Part shown: piece after piece, positions 44,822 to 57,163 of the stretch
Position numbering within the stretch: the stretch's first letter is position 1
How the letters are laid out: the number at the start of each line of letters is the position of its first letter
Assembly: GCA_013423325.1 (NCBI GenBank)
Contig: BLJB01000135.1
Location: 49,026-113,025, forward strand
Length of the DNA: 64,000 nt
Source of the DNA: Usnea hakonensis
Taxonomy: Eukaryota > Ascomycota > Lecanoromycetes > Lecanorales > Parmeliaceae
Direction of reading: 5' to 3'
The notes under the pieces: generated by a model
What the model was told of the DNA's origin: nothing
Seen by the model: the letters and a program-made list of their open reading frames with translations, nothing else
Database searches by the model: none
Translations under genes and position numbers: made by a program

Positions 44822-45787
44822 TCACATCATCCCACAACCTTTACACTTACTCCCCTTACCGCTCGGGTTTCCATCCCCATCCCCATCTCCCGACGCAGAA
44901 GAGTCAAATACAGGCTCGCCATTACTATTAGTCCTCGCCGCAACCAGACCGTTATCCGTATCCAGCACCAATTGGGGTATCGGGACACCGCCCTGCTTTT
45001 CCGGGACCGGATCTTCCACGTCGTCTTTGCTGGCTTTGAGTCTTTCGGCGGCACCTTGGAAGAGCTTGACTCCTCCAGCATTATTGTCTTCGTGGCCGCC
45101 ATCAAGGGTCTGTCCGGAAGGTGGGGCTCCTGCCGCGATCTGTCTCGCTTCTGCCTGTCTTTTTTCCGCCTGTCTCGCTTCCGCTTTAGTTCCGACAGTC
45201 TTCTTCAAGATGGATTTCAGCGGCTGTTTAATTTCCTTCTCAGAAGCGGGACCGCTCGCGGTGCCCTCAGGCTGCTGTTCTTCCTTGGCAGTAGACAGCT
45301 GGAAGTGCTCATCGCTGATGATGACTCCTCCATCGTCGTTATCTTCACTGCTCTCGCTGTTCCGGGGTTCGGTCGCTGCTTTATCGCCCTGCTTTGCTTT
45401 AGCTCTCTGTTCGCGCCTAATTTGGAAGCGGAATTGTTCACTGTAAGTTGCTCATCCATCGGTGCTTTTGATGCCAGGTCCTGGCCTTCCGTAGCGTCCG
45501 ACATCTTAGGCTGCTCCCTTCTAGTCACTGGAAATCACTAGATGCCTTCGATGACTTGCAGTGGGCTCGGGGTGTTCCGTCTTCTTCTTGGATCCTGTGC
45601 CTTCGTATTTGGTGCCTTCAGACTTAGGATTCTGCTTAGGTTTTCGAGGTAATGAGTCTGGTGGCCTATTTGGCTCTATCGTCCCCTCATAACTCAATGA
45701 ACTTAAGAATGTTATATCCTTCTCAGATTCTTGCACGATATTCCTGCTTTTGGTTGGTTTCCTGAAATTGGGATTGGCAGGTGGCAT
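44822..45787 (-). CDS. Lys/Glu-rich hypothetical protein, exon joins uncertain
   Basis: Three minus-strand segments look coding. 45521-45787 starts at ATG (MPPANPNFRKPTKSRN) and is basic. 45217-45528 contains MSDATEGQDLASKAPMDEQ. The last segment, from about 45440 to the stop at 44822, reads QIRREQRAKAKQGDKAATEP, then ISDEHFQLSTAKEEQQPEG, KQPLKSILKKTVGTKAEARQ and a Cys-containing end KGSKCKGCGMM. Frames differ and I could not place the introns with confidence. The protein would be largely disordered; no family recognised. Ends near PEX8 on the same strand. Confidence 0.45.
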
Positions 45788-45905
45788 GTTTTTCGTCTTT
45801 CACGACCCATGGCTCCTTCCTACCCCTTTGGTTGTGATTGAAGCCTCCTTCCGTTCCACATGCGAAATTCGCCATGGCAAAACCTTTGGCTTTCCTTTGG
45901 CATAT

Positions 45906-48076
45906 CTATAGCTTGCTAACTTCCTCGAGTGCGCCGCTCATGAACGGCCCTTGGGCTTGATGATCTCTACCGAACAATACCATCTCCTTCCCTCCTCTTG
46001 TACCCCACCATACAACGCACAGCGCAGCACGATCTACATCCATGTCTCCGTTGCTGAGGACATCCCAGAATCTATGTCTGCAAGTTTGAAGCTGGTTTGC
46101 TTCTGTGATCATGCTTAGAGATTCCGCAACGATTGGCAGCCAATCCTCCAGCTGATCGACGGGCAAAAAGGGCAAGGCATCAATCAGAGTTAGTACAAGC
46201 ACTGATTGCTCTGATAGAGAAGGGTGCACGGAAATTGTTGGATTTACTTCGGAGATGTCAGGATTGTGGGGCGCTGCATTCTGACGTATCAAACCCGGTG
46301 AAGCTGTTTCTAGCCGATATCGAATCAACTCAAGAATGGTTGATGGCAAGAGCGGTTGCATTTCAGATACGGGGAATGGTGGCGATGATATTCGTATTAA
46401 GGTTTTGACTGCCATCCGAAATTGTCGTGCGGAAAGATTCTGTGGAAATACTGTGAAAATCACATCGACGTATGGATGTATGTGCTTAGAAAGAAGGCCT
46501 GAGTTTTGAGGAGCTGAAAGAACAGCGAGCATGACGCTGTGAGCAGACTCAAACATTTCAAGTAGCTGCTGATCGCTACCTAAGCCTAAGTAGGGAGTAG
46601 CTGCACCAATCAGAAGTTCCTCGTTGAGCTCAGGACTGAGCACTGTAGTGAAATGTTCAGTCGTATTTAGGAAGTAGAGATCAAGACAGCGATCTAGAGG
46701 GTGCTGTGGTATACTGCCTGCTGATGATGGCCGAATTTGCCGAATGAAGGCTTCGGCTTGCACTGAAAATTGAGATAAAATGTCAATAGCAGTAAGAGAC
46801 GCAAAAGTGTATTGGGAGAATGCGTCTGCTCCAAGTCGGGAAGAGATAAAGTATAGATTCCGTAGTATCTCGAGAGTTTGAATTGCCATGAACGGAGCTG
46901 TGATTCGTCAACAGTGGACAAAAGTCTCATCAATGCTGGTGACTGACCACTCTCAGCGGCCATGCGATTGTCACTGAGCACACGACCAAGAAGTGACCTC
47001 AAGACAATAACGATAGCAAACATAGTTGACTTTAATACACGCCACAGCAGGGGTATAGTAGACCTGAGTGACTCCTCGCTCAGATAGATCGACTCTTCCG
47101 TGATGTCTATCTCCGAGAGCTTATTTTGCCGCCATTGTACACACAATGAGCGCGTAAAAGCTGCCAAGTCAGTAATTATAGTTGAAAGAAGGCCGGGACT
47201 TGTGACGCCCTCTACACAGAATGCCATCAGCCGTGATAGAGAGCCCAGAGAAGCGATCAATGGACCACTAGTCATACGTTGACATTGCACGTATGTAGAG
47301 GACTTTGGCGACCAATCAAACTTCGTGCCTCCTCTCTGTACTATATCAGAATCAATTCTGCTAAGGAAGTAGCCGTATTGTAGTCCTTCTTTCGAGAAAA
47401 AGGGCGCATGGATCAAGATCGGGAGCAACAAGTTGGAGTTGAGGTCCGCCTTTTCGCTGTCACTCAAAAGATCGAAGACATGACTGAGCATCACGCCAAT
47501 GCTGATTCCTGCCTGCTCTTCGCTCGCTTCGCCTTCTTGTAGAGCTAGATTGACCGCTCTGACTGTAGCATTCGCCAACTTCCTCCGTAATGATGTCGCT
47601 ACGGTGGGTTTCACTCGCCCTTCAAAGCCAATGAGCAGCCCAGCCAGGACACACATGTGTCTCCATCGCGGCGACCGATCGTCGGCCCCTTTCACGACCG
47701 CGATCGCCCAGTCCTCGCGCCTCAGTCCTCGTTGTGTAAAGAGTTGATTGTTGGTTGCGTCCGGCGACTCTTCCGACCGAATAACATGTATTGCCGCAGA
47801 ATTGAAGACGCCAAGGATGCGTATCGTGGTTCGGAGACCATCTGGACGTTGCCATATTGAGGGCGCTGAGAGAAGTTGGGAGGTGAGGAGAGACACATTC
47901 AATGGGTTGAATAGAGAGGTGAGCAGCGTAGTGGCAGAGACAAGGAGCCTAAGTGTAGTCAGATCCAGTAAATTGGAGAACGGAACATCATTATTAGGCT
48001 ACCTAGAGACATCTTGCTCATCAGATGAATTTTGGAGAGCTCGAAGCAGAGTCGCCAAAGACCTATCAGTGGACAT
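45906..48076 (-). CDS. PEX8: Peroxisomal biogenesis factor Pex8
   Basis: Intraperoxisomal peroxin that links docking and RING complexes and helps cargo release from Pex5. Exons 48003-48076, 46948-47948 and 45906-46897 (introns 54 and 50 bp) give 688 residues with phases closing. Start MSTDRSLATLLRALQNSSDE. The C-terminal half includes LCVVWWGTRGGKEMVLFGRD and then MSGALEEVSKL, and the protein ends in Ser-Lys-Leu, a PTS1 signal expected of Pex8. Length agrees with fungal Pex8 (about 700). The body is leucine-rich and helical with no catalytic motif. Identification rests on the WW(N/G)TRGG...MSGAL tail pattern, PTS1 and size. Confidence 0.82.
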
Positions 48077-48365
48077 ATTACTGCAGTCACACCACTTATG
48101 CAATTAACACGCCTCACAGACTTGGACCGGCCATTACATTTACGTGAAGGATTGAAATTTGCCAGAAAGCTATCCACTGCCGAGGCTGTTCTGGGTTCAC
48201 TTGTGCTACCCGGCGATCACCACAGCTACGTACGCGTCTCAAATTCCGGATTTCAAAAAAAAGACAAAATAACTGATCGTGTTTTCATCATATTCGTTCG
48301 ATAGTGATGCTCTCGGGAACGGCATCATACACAAACTGAGCCAACAGAGCCCAGAGCCCAACCTC

Positions 48366-49145
48366 CTACTTCGTCCCAGCAACCTTCTCATAGTCTGGCC
48401 CAAACTCATTATACCATCTATCCACTACTTTCTGACTCGATCCCGCCCCAATCACATCCTTATCCGCCTTCCAGTCCTTAGTAATAAAATTCATGAACTC
48501 ATCAACACTCAGCGCCGCGCTGTTCTTCTCCTTCTTATTATCATCTGGATCCGCCCGCTCTCTGTGCAAATCTGTCGCTACCGTCGGTGGTGCAATCTCT
48601 ACTACTCTAATGTTGGTGTCCTTGAGCTGTGTCCGCAGGTTCATGCTCCAGAAGTGCAGCCATGCCTTTGTGCCATTGTAGACCGGGTTGATGATGCTTA
48701 TTGGGATGTAGCCAAGGATACTGGAGACATTGACGATGACGGCACCGCCGGATTTTGATTTGAAGTGATCGAGGAGGCCGATGGTCAGGTGCATGGGTCC
48801 TCTGATGTTGATGTCGATTTCTTGGTCGGCTTTTGCCAGGTCGAAGTTGTTGATGTCTAGAGGTCTTTGAACGCCGGCGTTGTTGATTAAACAATCGACT
48901 TCTGGATGATCATTTATGACTTGTTCTATGAAATTAGGAATCGCTGGTATGTCACCAGTGTCAAGGGTGTAGTATGATGTGGAGTGGCCCATCTCTTTGG
49001 CAGCCGTCTGAAGCTTCGACTCTGTTCGCCCCACAAGTATGACTTTCTTGCCTTGGGATATCAACCACTCTGCGATTGCTCGTCCTATTCCGTTGCCTCC
49101 GCCGGTCACAATTGCACACTTGAATTCAAAATTTTTAGATAGCAT
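48366..49145 (-). CDS. Short-chain dehydrogenase/reductase
   Basis: NAD(P)-dependent oxidoreductase with Rossmann fold, single exon, 259 residues from ATG 49145. Cofactor motif TGGGNGIGRA (15-24), followed by VGRTESKL whose Arg after the second strand suggests NADP(H). NNAG motif in DCLINNAGVQRP, catalytic Ser in VNVSSILGY and YxxxK in NPVYNGTKAWLHF. IRVVEIAPPTVATDL fits the classical SDR type related to DltE-like proteins. Substrate unknown. It is not peroxisomal by its C-terminus (VAGTK). Confidence 0.88.
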   Translation of the reverse strand: MLSKNFEFKCAIVTGGGNGIGRAIAEWLISQGKKVILVGRTESKLQTAAKEMGHSTSYYTLDTGDIPAIPNFIEQVINDHPEVDCLINNAGVQRPLDINNFDLAKADQEIDINIRGPMHLTIGLLDHFKSKSGGAVIVNVSSILGYIPISIINPVYNGTKAWLHFWSMNLRTQLKDTNIRVVEIAPPTVATDLHRERADPDDNKKEKNSAALSVDEFMNFITKDWKADKDVIGAGSSQKVVDRWYNEFGPDYEKVAGTK

Positions 49146-49980
49146 GGTGAAATTTCTCCAAAATCGTGTCCTGTGGAAATGAAAGAGACTGAAAGTTGCT
49201 CAATCTAGATGAAAGACAGATTTACTTAGATAACTTTGAGTAGAAAGAGATTTTCAGAAGACTCTTTTCTGTAGTAGTAGACTGTTTGAAGGGAAATGAC
49301 GTCAAAACATGTGGCGTATGAGATAATCCGGGGGATCCGGTTGCCTCATTATTCACTTAAAGATGTCACTGTTTGAGTGAAAACGGCTCTACGGCACAAT
49401 GACCGTAACGCTGTTTCGCATAGGTATAAATTTAGTCCTCCACAAGGAGAAGGACAGTCGACCATGTGGCCGGCTTTTGAACCGAGACACGAAAGACTTA
49501 AAGATCCAAAACATGGAAAGACGTTATTCTAGCCTTCGGGCTAAAGATTATGCCTGAGACGTAATAATAATGCTATACTCGTACGCCTTTCTTTAGCTAC
49601 GCAGTCGTCTCTAAAAGCTCGGAGATAGTGATAGTAGCCTTCGGCATCTGTTCGCATCCGCTTGATAGAACCCCTGTCAGGCTCGGCTCGCAGCGGCAAT
49701 CGCAGAATTACCTGGAACAGACGGAGAGCACAATGTAAACTTGACCTCGCCTACCAACGCAGAGCTTGTCTATTCCTGTAACATAGATCCAGACGCTTGT
49801 CTATGCCATAATCCGTTTGACATACTCCATTAACGAAAGAACTATTTTGGATAAGTGGTCATCAACAGGCTGGTCTTTATTTACAGTCGTAGATTACAAA
49901 TTTGGAAAAAACCGTTCTCAGCATAGAAAAACGCCAGTGCCTTTCCAGATGCACCCTGATAATGCCCTGGACACCTCTAT
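49146..49980. other. Intergenic, no gene seen
   Basis: 835 bases between the end of the MSP1 gene and the SDR start. Small hairpin-like tagccttcgggcta at about 49530-49543. Otherwise nothing noted. Confidence 0.45.
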
Positions 49981-51279
49981 CTAATCCGCCTCTTCGTCAG
50001 TATTCGCCTCGGACGTCTCCGAATCCGTCAAAACTTTTTGTTTTGACAATCTATGTGAGACCTGAACGCCACCTGTGGAGCCAAAGAAATCTGCTGTCCT
50101 CAAACCTCGGACTTCCCGGGGATCGACCGCATCCATTGGGGCTCCAGAGGCTCGCTTCTCCCTGATAAACTCCTTTACAGGAACCATAGCAGCATCGCGA
50201 CATGCTTCTTTGATATCACTTCCTGACATGCCTGCCATGACTCGTACTAAGTATTCAAGATCAAAATGAGCCTTGTCGATCCTCGTGTCCTTCAATATGA
50301 GGCCTAGTATTCGTAGTCGTTGCGGGGCCGAAGGCAGGGAAACCGCAAATTTCTTAGGCATTCGTCTCAGGATAGCATCGTCGATGTCTTGCATACGGTT
50401 GGTAGCACCGAGGATAAGGATCCTTTGAGGCTCTCCAGTGGTATTCGCTGATGTCAAGCCATCCCAATGAGTCATAAACTCTGCCTTCACCATTCCGCTG
50501 GCCTCGTGTTCTCCAGATCTCCTATTGCCAAGCACTGCGTCTATTTCGTCAATGAAGACTATGCTGGGCTCCAATTTCCGTGCGAGAGAGAAGACTGCGC
50601 TAACCAGCTTGTTGGAGTCACCGTACCATTTTTCGGTCAACGTTGATATGTGTAAGTTGATAAAGGTCGCCCCACTCTCATGAGCCAACGCCTTAGCCAT
50701 CATGGTCTTGCCGCAGCCTGGAGGTCCGTAGAGGAGCACGCCAGAAGGTGCGGACAGTAATGACGATGAATGTGCGTAAAGCTGAGGCATAGTCAGAGGG
50801 TATATGACGGACTCCTTGAGCTCTTCGATGATATCACCTAGTCCACCAATGTCTACCAATATATTAGTCAAGCCAGTTATCCCTAGGAAAACCCAACTCT
50901 ACCTTCAAAAGTGACGGGTATATCATCTGGTGCCACGACATCCATTGCAATCATCTGTTCGTATTGGGTAAGTACCAGATCTTCCTTTCTCGGCCTCCTC
51001 CCCTTCTCATTGGTGTCTACATCTTGCTCTTGGGGGTCAAGCCGGCGCAATATGGCGGCGGCTGCTAATTTTCGACTCGTTTGTTCTTTGCCTTCAGTAT
51101 CAAGCCGTGAAAGAAAGTGATTCACGAGGTAGTATATCGAGAAGCTCTACAAAGACGCACTCGCGCGTCAGTGAAGATCTTTTGATTGCTCCGAGGCATA
51201 ACTTTTCCCGAGATATTAGACGTACAGCGGCTGATATTAAAACCAAATCTTGTACAACGCCCAAAGTACGCTCCGGCAT
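49981..51279 (-). CDS. MSP1: AAA ATPase Msp1 (tail-anchored protein extractase)
   Basis: Membrane-anchored AAA ATPase of the mitochondrial outer membrane and peroxisome that pulls out mislocalised tail-anchored proteins. Exons 51226-51279, 50903-51146 and 49981-50852 (introns 79 and 50 bp) give 389 residues. The spliced N-terminus joins VVQDLVLISAA to SFSIYYLVNHFLSRL, making the membrane helix. Linker DVVAPDDIPVTFEDIGGL precedes the ATPase core. Walker A GPPGCGKT (142-149), Walker B IVFIDEID (199-204), sensor GATNRMQDIDDAILRR with the arginine finger, and FDLEYLVRVMAGMSGSDIKE. Length and order match fungal Msp1. C-terminal tail is acidic (SETSEANTDEEAD). Confidence 0.93.
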
Positions 51280-51539
51280 AATTCCGATGACAATTTTTCC
51301 TGCAAGAGGGAAGACCCTCGCTCGAGACAAAGTGTGAGAAAGCAATTTCAGCGCTGGCAAAACGAGGACAATGACGAGGCTTGGCAATAAAGCGCGCTAA
51401 GATTATCGCAAACCTTAAACTTTATCAAGCGCGCGTTGGCTTTTTAAATTTCAATGTTTACATTACCATTTCACAGCAAGTACGATTCAGTCTACGCATT
51501 GCAAAGCAATCGCGACGTGACACATATCCACAATTCATA
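51280..51539. promoter_or_regulatory. Shared divergent promoter MSP1 / CSM1
   Basis: 260 bases between two divergent start codons. It contains gcgcgctaagatt and gcgcgcgttgg near 51392-51437; such GCGC-rich sites resemble MCB-like cell-cycle elements (ACGCGT/GCGCGC), which would fit a chromosome-segregation gene. This is only a resemblance. Confidence 0.35.
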
Positions 51540-53263
51540 ATGCCAAAAGCAAAGCAAGTGGTATCGCTCTCTGGGCTCGTGGATACTGACATGGAGGATG
51601 ACGCATTGAACGTGGACGCGTTTCCCACACCAGATTCGAACCAAGAGAACGTCAGCTCAGCGAAGAAAAGAGGCCGACCAGCCAAGGTAACAGCGAAAAG
51701 GTCTGCAAAGACCAAGGTAGCTGGAAGTCGTATTAATGGTGGTTCAAATACACCCAAGAAGGCGGCAACAAGGAAGAAAGCAGGCGCCAAGAGAGCACCT
51801 CTAAAAGAGCAGACCAATGTTCAACACGGAGAAGATACAGAAGAAGTCGACGAATTTGCGAAAGACGATATGGCCATGGATGAATTAGTTGAGACTAAGC
51901 AACCAGCAAAGCGAAAGGCTCCGGCGAAGAAGGGAGGGAGACAAACAAAAAAGAAGCCTGTGGACCAAGTCAAAGCCGTGGAGGAACAACCTGCCGAGCA
52001 ACCGAAAGCGATGGAAAAGGACGGAGAATTCGAATATACGCCGACTGCAGCCCGACAAACCAAACGCTCAGGGAGAGCTGCTGTGCAAAAGCCAGCGGGC
52101 AACATTCGTCACACTTCCATTGACCCTCGCCGACAAGAGAAGGTCATCCCAGAAACACAAGTCGCAATGGAAATAGATCAATCAGAGCCACTGGAAGAAG
52201 ACGACGAAGACGCAGTGCCACAATCAATCTTCCGACGCACCAATAACGCCCGAGATAAAACCAACCAGCGCCAGCCTACTCTAGCGAGAAGACGTGCAGG
52301 CAGTGTGTCCGAGACCGAACGAGGAGGTGATGACCCCGCAACAAGACGGAAGCTCGGAGAGATGACCAAGAAGTTCGAAAAATTGGAAATAAAGTACAGA
52401 GCTCTTAGGGACGAGGGTATCGTAGAAGCAGCTACCAACTTCGAGAACTACAAGACTCAGTCACAAGCAAACGCAAAAGGTAGGAAGAAATCAGCCCCAA
52501 TAGCTGTGAATCTCATGCTAATGACTTCCAGCTGCGAACGACCTCATCAACTCATTAAAGAAAGAGCTCGCTACCCAAAAAGCACTGTCCAAAGACTCAG
52601 CTTCTCTCGAGAATGAGATCATCACCCGAGACGCCGATCTAGCCAAAACTCAAGCACTCGCCGACCAACTATCGACCTCTCTCTCTGAAGTACAGAACGA
52701 AAACAAAGCTCTACAAGCCAAACTGGCCAACTCGCGCAGCGCATCCACAGCCGTTGAGAGTCTCGGTGCCAAAACCCCGGGCAGCGCAATGAGGGGCAAG
52801 ACTCCCGCACAGCGAACGATCATGGTCGGTAGCGCCGAGGCAGCTCATGCTGCGCAAGTGGCTCTGTTGAAGGAGGATCTGTACAGCGATCTGACCGGCT
52901 TGATCCTGCGCGGCGTGGAGAGGACGGAAGAGTCTGATATCTATGACTGCATTCAAACAGGCCGAAATGGGAGTAAGTGTTCCCCCATACCAAAGCGTGA
53001 ATGAGTGACGTCCCAGTTCTGACGGTGCAATGGCAGCTCTTCACTTCAAGCTTGCAGTAGCCAAAGATACAGACGGCGGGTACGACAGCACGGAATTCCA
53101 GTACACGCCACGCTTGGACACCAACCGAGACCGCGATCTGATAGCTTTGTTGCCGGAGTACCTCACGGATGAAATCACCTTCTCCAGGACGAATGCTGCA
53201 ATGTTCTATGGCCGAGTCATCGAGACGCTGACGAAGAAAAGGCCGGTGGAGGTGCAGGAGTAG
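51540..53263 (+). CDS. Monopolin subunit Csm1/Pcs1
   Basis: Kinetochore-associated protein (budding yeast Csm1, fission yeast Pcs1) that clamps kinetochore microtubule sites and rDNA. Exons 51540-52479, 52532-52972 and 53037-53263 give 535 residues. The N-terminal 280 residues are disordered and basic/acidic, with AT-hook-like KKRGRPAKVTAKR near residue 42 and other lysine runs. A coiled coil follows (KLGEMTKKFEKLEIKYRALR and onward through LADQLSTSLSEVQNENKAL). The globular C-terminal domain has LKEDLYSDLTGLILRGVERT, FKLAVAKDTDGGYDSTEFQY then TPRLD, and ALLPEYLTDEITFSR. The last domain is the family signature. Start is the ATG before PKAKQVV; the frame upstream has none. Confidence 0.88.
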
Positions 53264-53405
53264 CAGGGATTGATCACGAATCAAGGCGTTCAAGTGACAG
53301 GAATACCGGCAATGGTAATCGAAAGGGTTCAATGAATTTTGAATGTAATAATACGATTACAGGGGATTGCGTGAAATTGCCGTGAAATGTTTTAGCACTA
53401 GCAGC

Positions 53406-56400
53406 CTACTTGTTAATCATCCTTCTTCCCTCGACACCTCCATTATTCTGATTCGCACCATGACCGTGCCCATTAGCCTTCACTTCCGCCTTGCCATTCA
53501 TCCACCTCTCCTCTTTCCCCTTCCCATCACCAATATCACCCCCCACCTCAACCCCACTCACAAAAATCTCACTCACGAACTCCAACCCCGCCACAAACAC
53601 ACAAAGCATACTCGCGATCACGAAATGACTTATAGTAGTCCCGATATCCAACCAGCTCCCTTCGTCCCTGACCAGCCAGAAGAAATTCATCGTCAGCACA
53701 TCGCTAATCGCCATGACGAGCATGAACAGACTACTCGGCGCGACGCCGAGTCTTCGGTTAAGGATGCCCAAGTTGGCGCTAATGACGGCGAAGGGGATGA
53801 TGAGTTTGAGGACGAGGAGGAGACCTTGGGAGAAAGGGTCGAAGATTGGTATGAGGCGGTAGACGGAGTCGAGGGAGAAGGAGGCGATGGAGGCGATGTT
53901 CCCTGTGGAAAAGAAGGCGGATTGGAGGAGGTAGAGGAAAAAGAGGGAAATGCGGGCGTCGGAGAGGGTGAGGGGGCGGTATTGAGGTGCGGCTGAATCG
54001 GTGGGTTTGCCTGAGGGTGATTGCAGCTGTGCTGATATCGCTGGGAGGGCGTCGCGGAGGGTCTTTGTTTCTAATGTTGGGGATGGTGGAGGAGATGAGG
54101 AGTCGGTTGTGGTGTAATTGTAGATGTGGTGCTCAAGACGCACCCAGGTGACTAGGGTGGCGCAGAAGGCAAAATAGAAGAGTCCTTCGTAGGAGATGGT
54201 GAGAATTATGAAGATCGGTGAGAAGGTTAGAAAGATGACGACAAGACGGTGGAGATAGTGATTGTTTGGTTGGAGACTGTGGAAGAAGGGTATTGATAAA
54301 GACGCAACTGTGAGTTGTCAGTGTGCTTCAGCCTCTCTATCGCAGGCTTTTTGCATACTCAAGATTGTCCACCCGACCACTTGATTGCCCAATGGTAAGC
54401 CTGCTTTAGCCTGCAAAGATGCTACGCTAGACCGAGTAACGATCATGGCCAGCATGATCAAGCCAATTTGGACTCCAAGTAAGGTTCCGGAAATACCGTC
54501 AAGCGAAGCCTGTTTGCTGCCTTTTGTTGAAGAAAGAATGCTCTTTTCAAAAAGAATGTACAGTACACCGACGAGCATCATGAGAAAGCCGCCGGTCAAG
54601 CTGTGAGAATTTAAATCAGCACGTACATTAAATATGTGCGCCTGGAGATTGCTGCAGCGAGAACATACATCATATTGATATTTTCGGTCTTGATGGCGGG
54701 CAAAAGAGTGAACACACTCATAGATTGACAGGCGACAGCCCATGTCCCAATCAGAATTTTTTGGTGCAGGACGAAGTCACGGCCGTAAATCAAAGGCCAC
54801 AGTGAAAGGCCTAGGAAACAAACAGTATAAACGGAACGGTGGAAATATGATAATACCTAAAAGACTTAGTCATTGCAAATATTGCTGGATCAGGAGGTTC
54901 ACTCACAAGGATTTCTAAGAGTAGTACAAACGCTAATATCTCTATGCCTAGCACGGCTTTCTCCCTTGTCGATTTTACATTCCTGAAGAGGGCACGACTT
55001 CCCAGTAGCAAAGCCTCCCTTCGCGCGACCACTTCTTCCCAAAAGAGAGGTGGGAATGCGGCGTATGCGTAGTAAGTAAGCGGCGCTTTACGTATGAGTA
55101 GATACGAGAACAAAGCAGCTGAGATGGCACCAAAAGCCGAAGAAGTCATTGCAGTCCTCGAAGTGCGGGTGTTACCGTGCAATACGTGCATATCGACGAT
55201 GGTAGTAATAGCGAAAGCGATCCATCCCAAGTAGCCAAAGGTCACAAGCACTCGCAAAAACAGCCAGTCATATCGCTGAAGGTATCGGAGCCCGTCAAGT
55301 CCGGTTTGGAGAAGCTCTTGGCTCATTGAGACTGCTTCCTGAAAGTGTCCTTGGTCAATTTCCGTTCTTATCTCCATTACGCGATGATCAACGGAGTGCT
55401 GGTCATCCGCAAGTGGGCGATATGCCCGGTAACGTAATTCTTTGGCTTTCTTCTGTTCTTCTTTGACCTTATACATTTCAAGCACGCCCCGAGCGTTGGC
55501 AAGCGCTGCTTCTGCCTTTTCCTTCGGCTCCCCGGCAACATAAGCAAGCGGAAGCTTACCAACAGAATTAACTGGAAAATCAACTCCGGCAAGGTAGGCC
55601 ATCAGTGCGGCGACATCTGCTTGATCGACATCGTTTCTTTGCACACGATCAAGGCCCCAGTCTGCGGAGAAGCCATCTTCGTGTCCGATGGCTTTCTCCG
55701 ACGCGCTAAAGACAGGTTTTGCAACACCAGAGCCCCATGCGATCAAGGGTGTCCGTGTGTTATCAGGGTGTCCGTCTCCGTGGCTGCCCCAGTCGCTCAT
55801 ACCATGATCAGCAGTGAAAACAAATGCCGTCTTGCCATCGCCATAAAAGTCTTCAATGAGTTTTGTCATCTCTCTCACACCCTGATCGACGACCTTGATA
55901 TTATGTAGATACTCCTTTGAGTAGGGTCTGTATGAATGTCCAGTGGTATCGAGACCTAGAAGATGGAGGAAGAAGACGTTCTTGTCCTGCCGGAGGGATT
56001 GGTCGAGCGTCGTATTCCTAGTAGCAGCGCTGAACAGAGCCTTGACCTTATCAAACACCCAGGTATCCAATTGGGTTGCATCTGCTGCTCGTCAGCTACT
56101 GATCGCGGTGGTCCAGCTCTTGAATATAGACCTTTCGTGAAGTCCTCGAATTCTTCTCTGTAGGTCTCCGCGTCAATCCTTCCTTTGACGGCTCCCTCTT
56201 TGAACATCGGCAATATATCAGGACTACCCCAGCTCCAGGTATGCCTACTTTGGTTGAACACGCTGTCAAAGTTGACTGGGTTGAGCTTCCAGCCCGTAGT
56301 AACCGAAGACACATCCTCGTACAGGCCGGCGATCAAAGCGACATGTCCCGGCCTAGACTCTGTGGGCATTCTTGTATGTGATACTCCAAACGTTCCGCTT

Positions 56401-56702
56401 GTCAGAACGCGTGACCGAAGGAAGGGTGCCAGGGGTCGAGGCTCAAGTGCGCCAGGCGCATTAGAGTCTGATGGAGATGGGTCTGGGAAGGATTGGAAGG
56501 CCTTGTCCGCACGAAGTCCATCTCCAACGAACAGAACAAGCCGCTTGGATGGTGCTTCTACGCCATGGCTTCTTTGGACACCAAAAGAGCTCATGCCATG
56601 AACGATTGGACTGACAAAATAAATGTCAAAGATGGAGACAATATACACGGAATGGAAAACAATAGCCACACCGAGGAAGCCGAACCTTCCAAGGCGTGCC
56701 AT
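53406..56702 (-). CDS. MCD4: GPI ethanolamine phosphate transferase 1 (Mcd4/PIG-N)
   Basis: ER multi-pass enzyme that adds phosphoethanolamine to the first mannose of GPI precursors. Exons 56132-56702, 54907-56081, 54669-54856, 54359-54600 and 53406-54307 give 1025 residues with all phases closing. N-terminal helix 9-30, then the lumenal alkaline-phosphatase-like domain: RLVLFVGDGLRADK (metal Asp61), MPTESRPGHVALIAGLYEDV, FLHLLGLDTTGHSYRPYSKE, TADHGMSDWGSHGDGHPDN then TRTPLIAWGSG. The C-terminal PigN region carries about a dozen helices, including LYPNNHYLHRL-like QPNNHYLHRLVVIFLTFSP and SYEGLFYFAFCATLVTWVRL. The end is hydrophilic and glycine/asparagine-rich. It converges on CSM1 with only 142 bp between stops. 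Confidence 0.93.
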
Positions 56703-57163
56703 CTAGACAGAAAGTAGACGCTGACCAGCTGCCAGTCTATCGCGAACGGCAAGATCGAATTGGGTGGTCCATAGAGCTGACGAGGTTCCACTATCTCTAC
56801 CTTAGGTGTACATAAATAAGGTAACCCTAAGTCGGCATATAGCCCTAAATCTTATAACGCCAAGAGATTTAGCGCATGTGGCAGGACCGAGGGACAGGGA
56901 TGCTATCAAAAAACGGCATCCGCTTTCACAGACCTACCTTATGCAAGGGAAAAGGTATCTTGTTTGAGAGCTTTCAGGCTACAACCACTCAAGCATAAGT
57001 GCCCCCCTTTCTCATTCTTAAGCAAAGCGGCAAAGCCTAAAGTATAGACCCTACTAGAGCCGCGGCATTACCAGCTCCACCGCGAGTCAATCATCAGCCA
57101 ACGAACTCCACGCCTCAGCCAAAAAGCATCCCCTAATTAAGCTTTCCCGTTTTTCCCGTTGGC

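Noticed and set aside
53367..53996. Plus-strand frame of 209 residues
   Set aside because: Antisense shadow of the last MCD4 exon, with a low-complexity acidic end.
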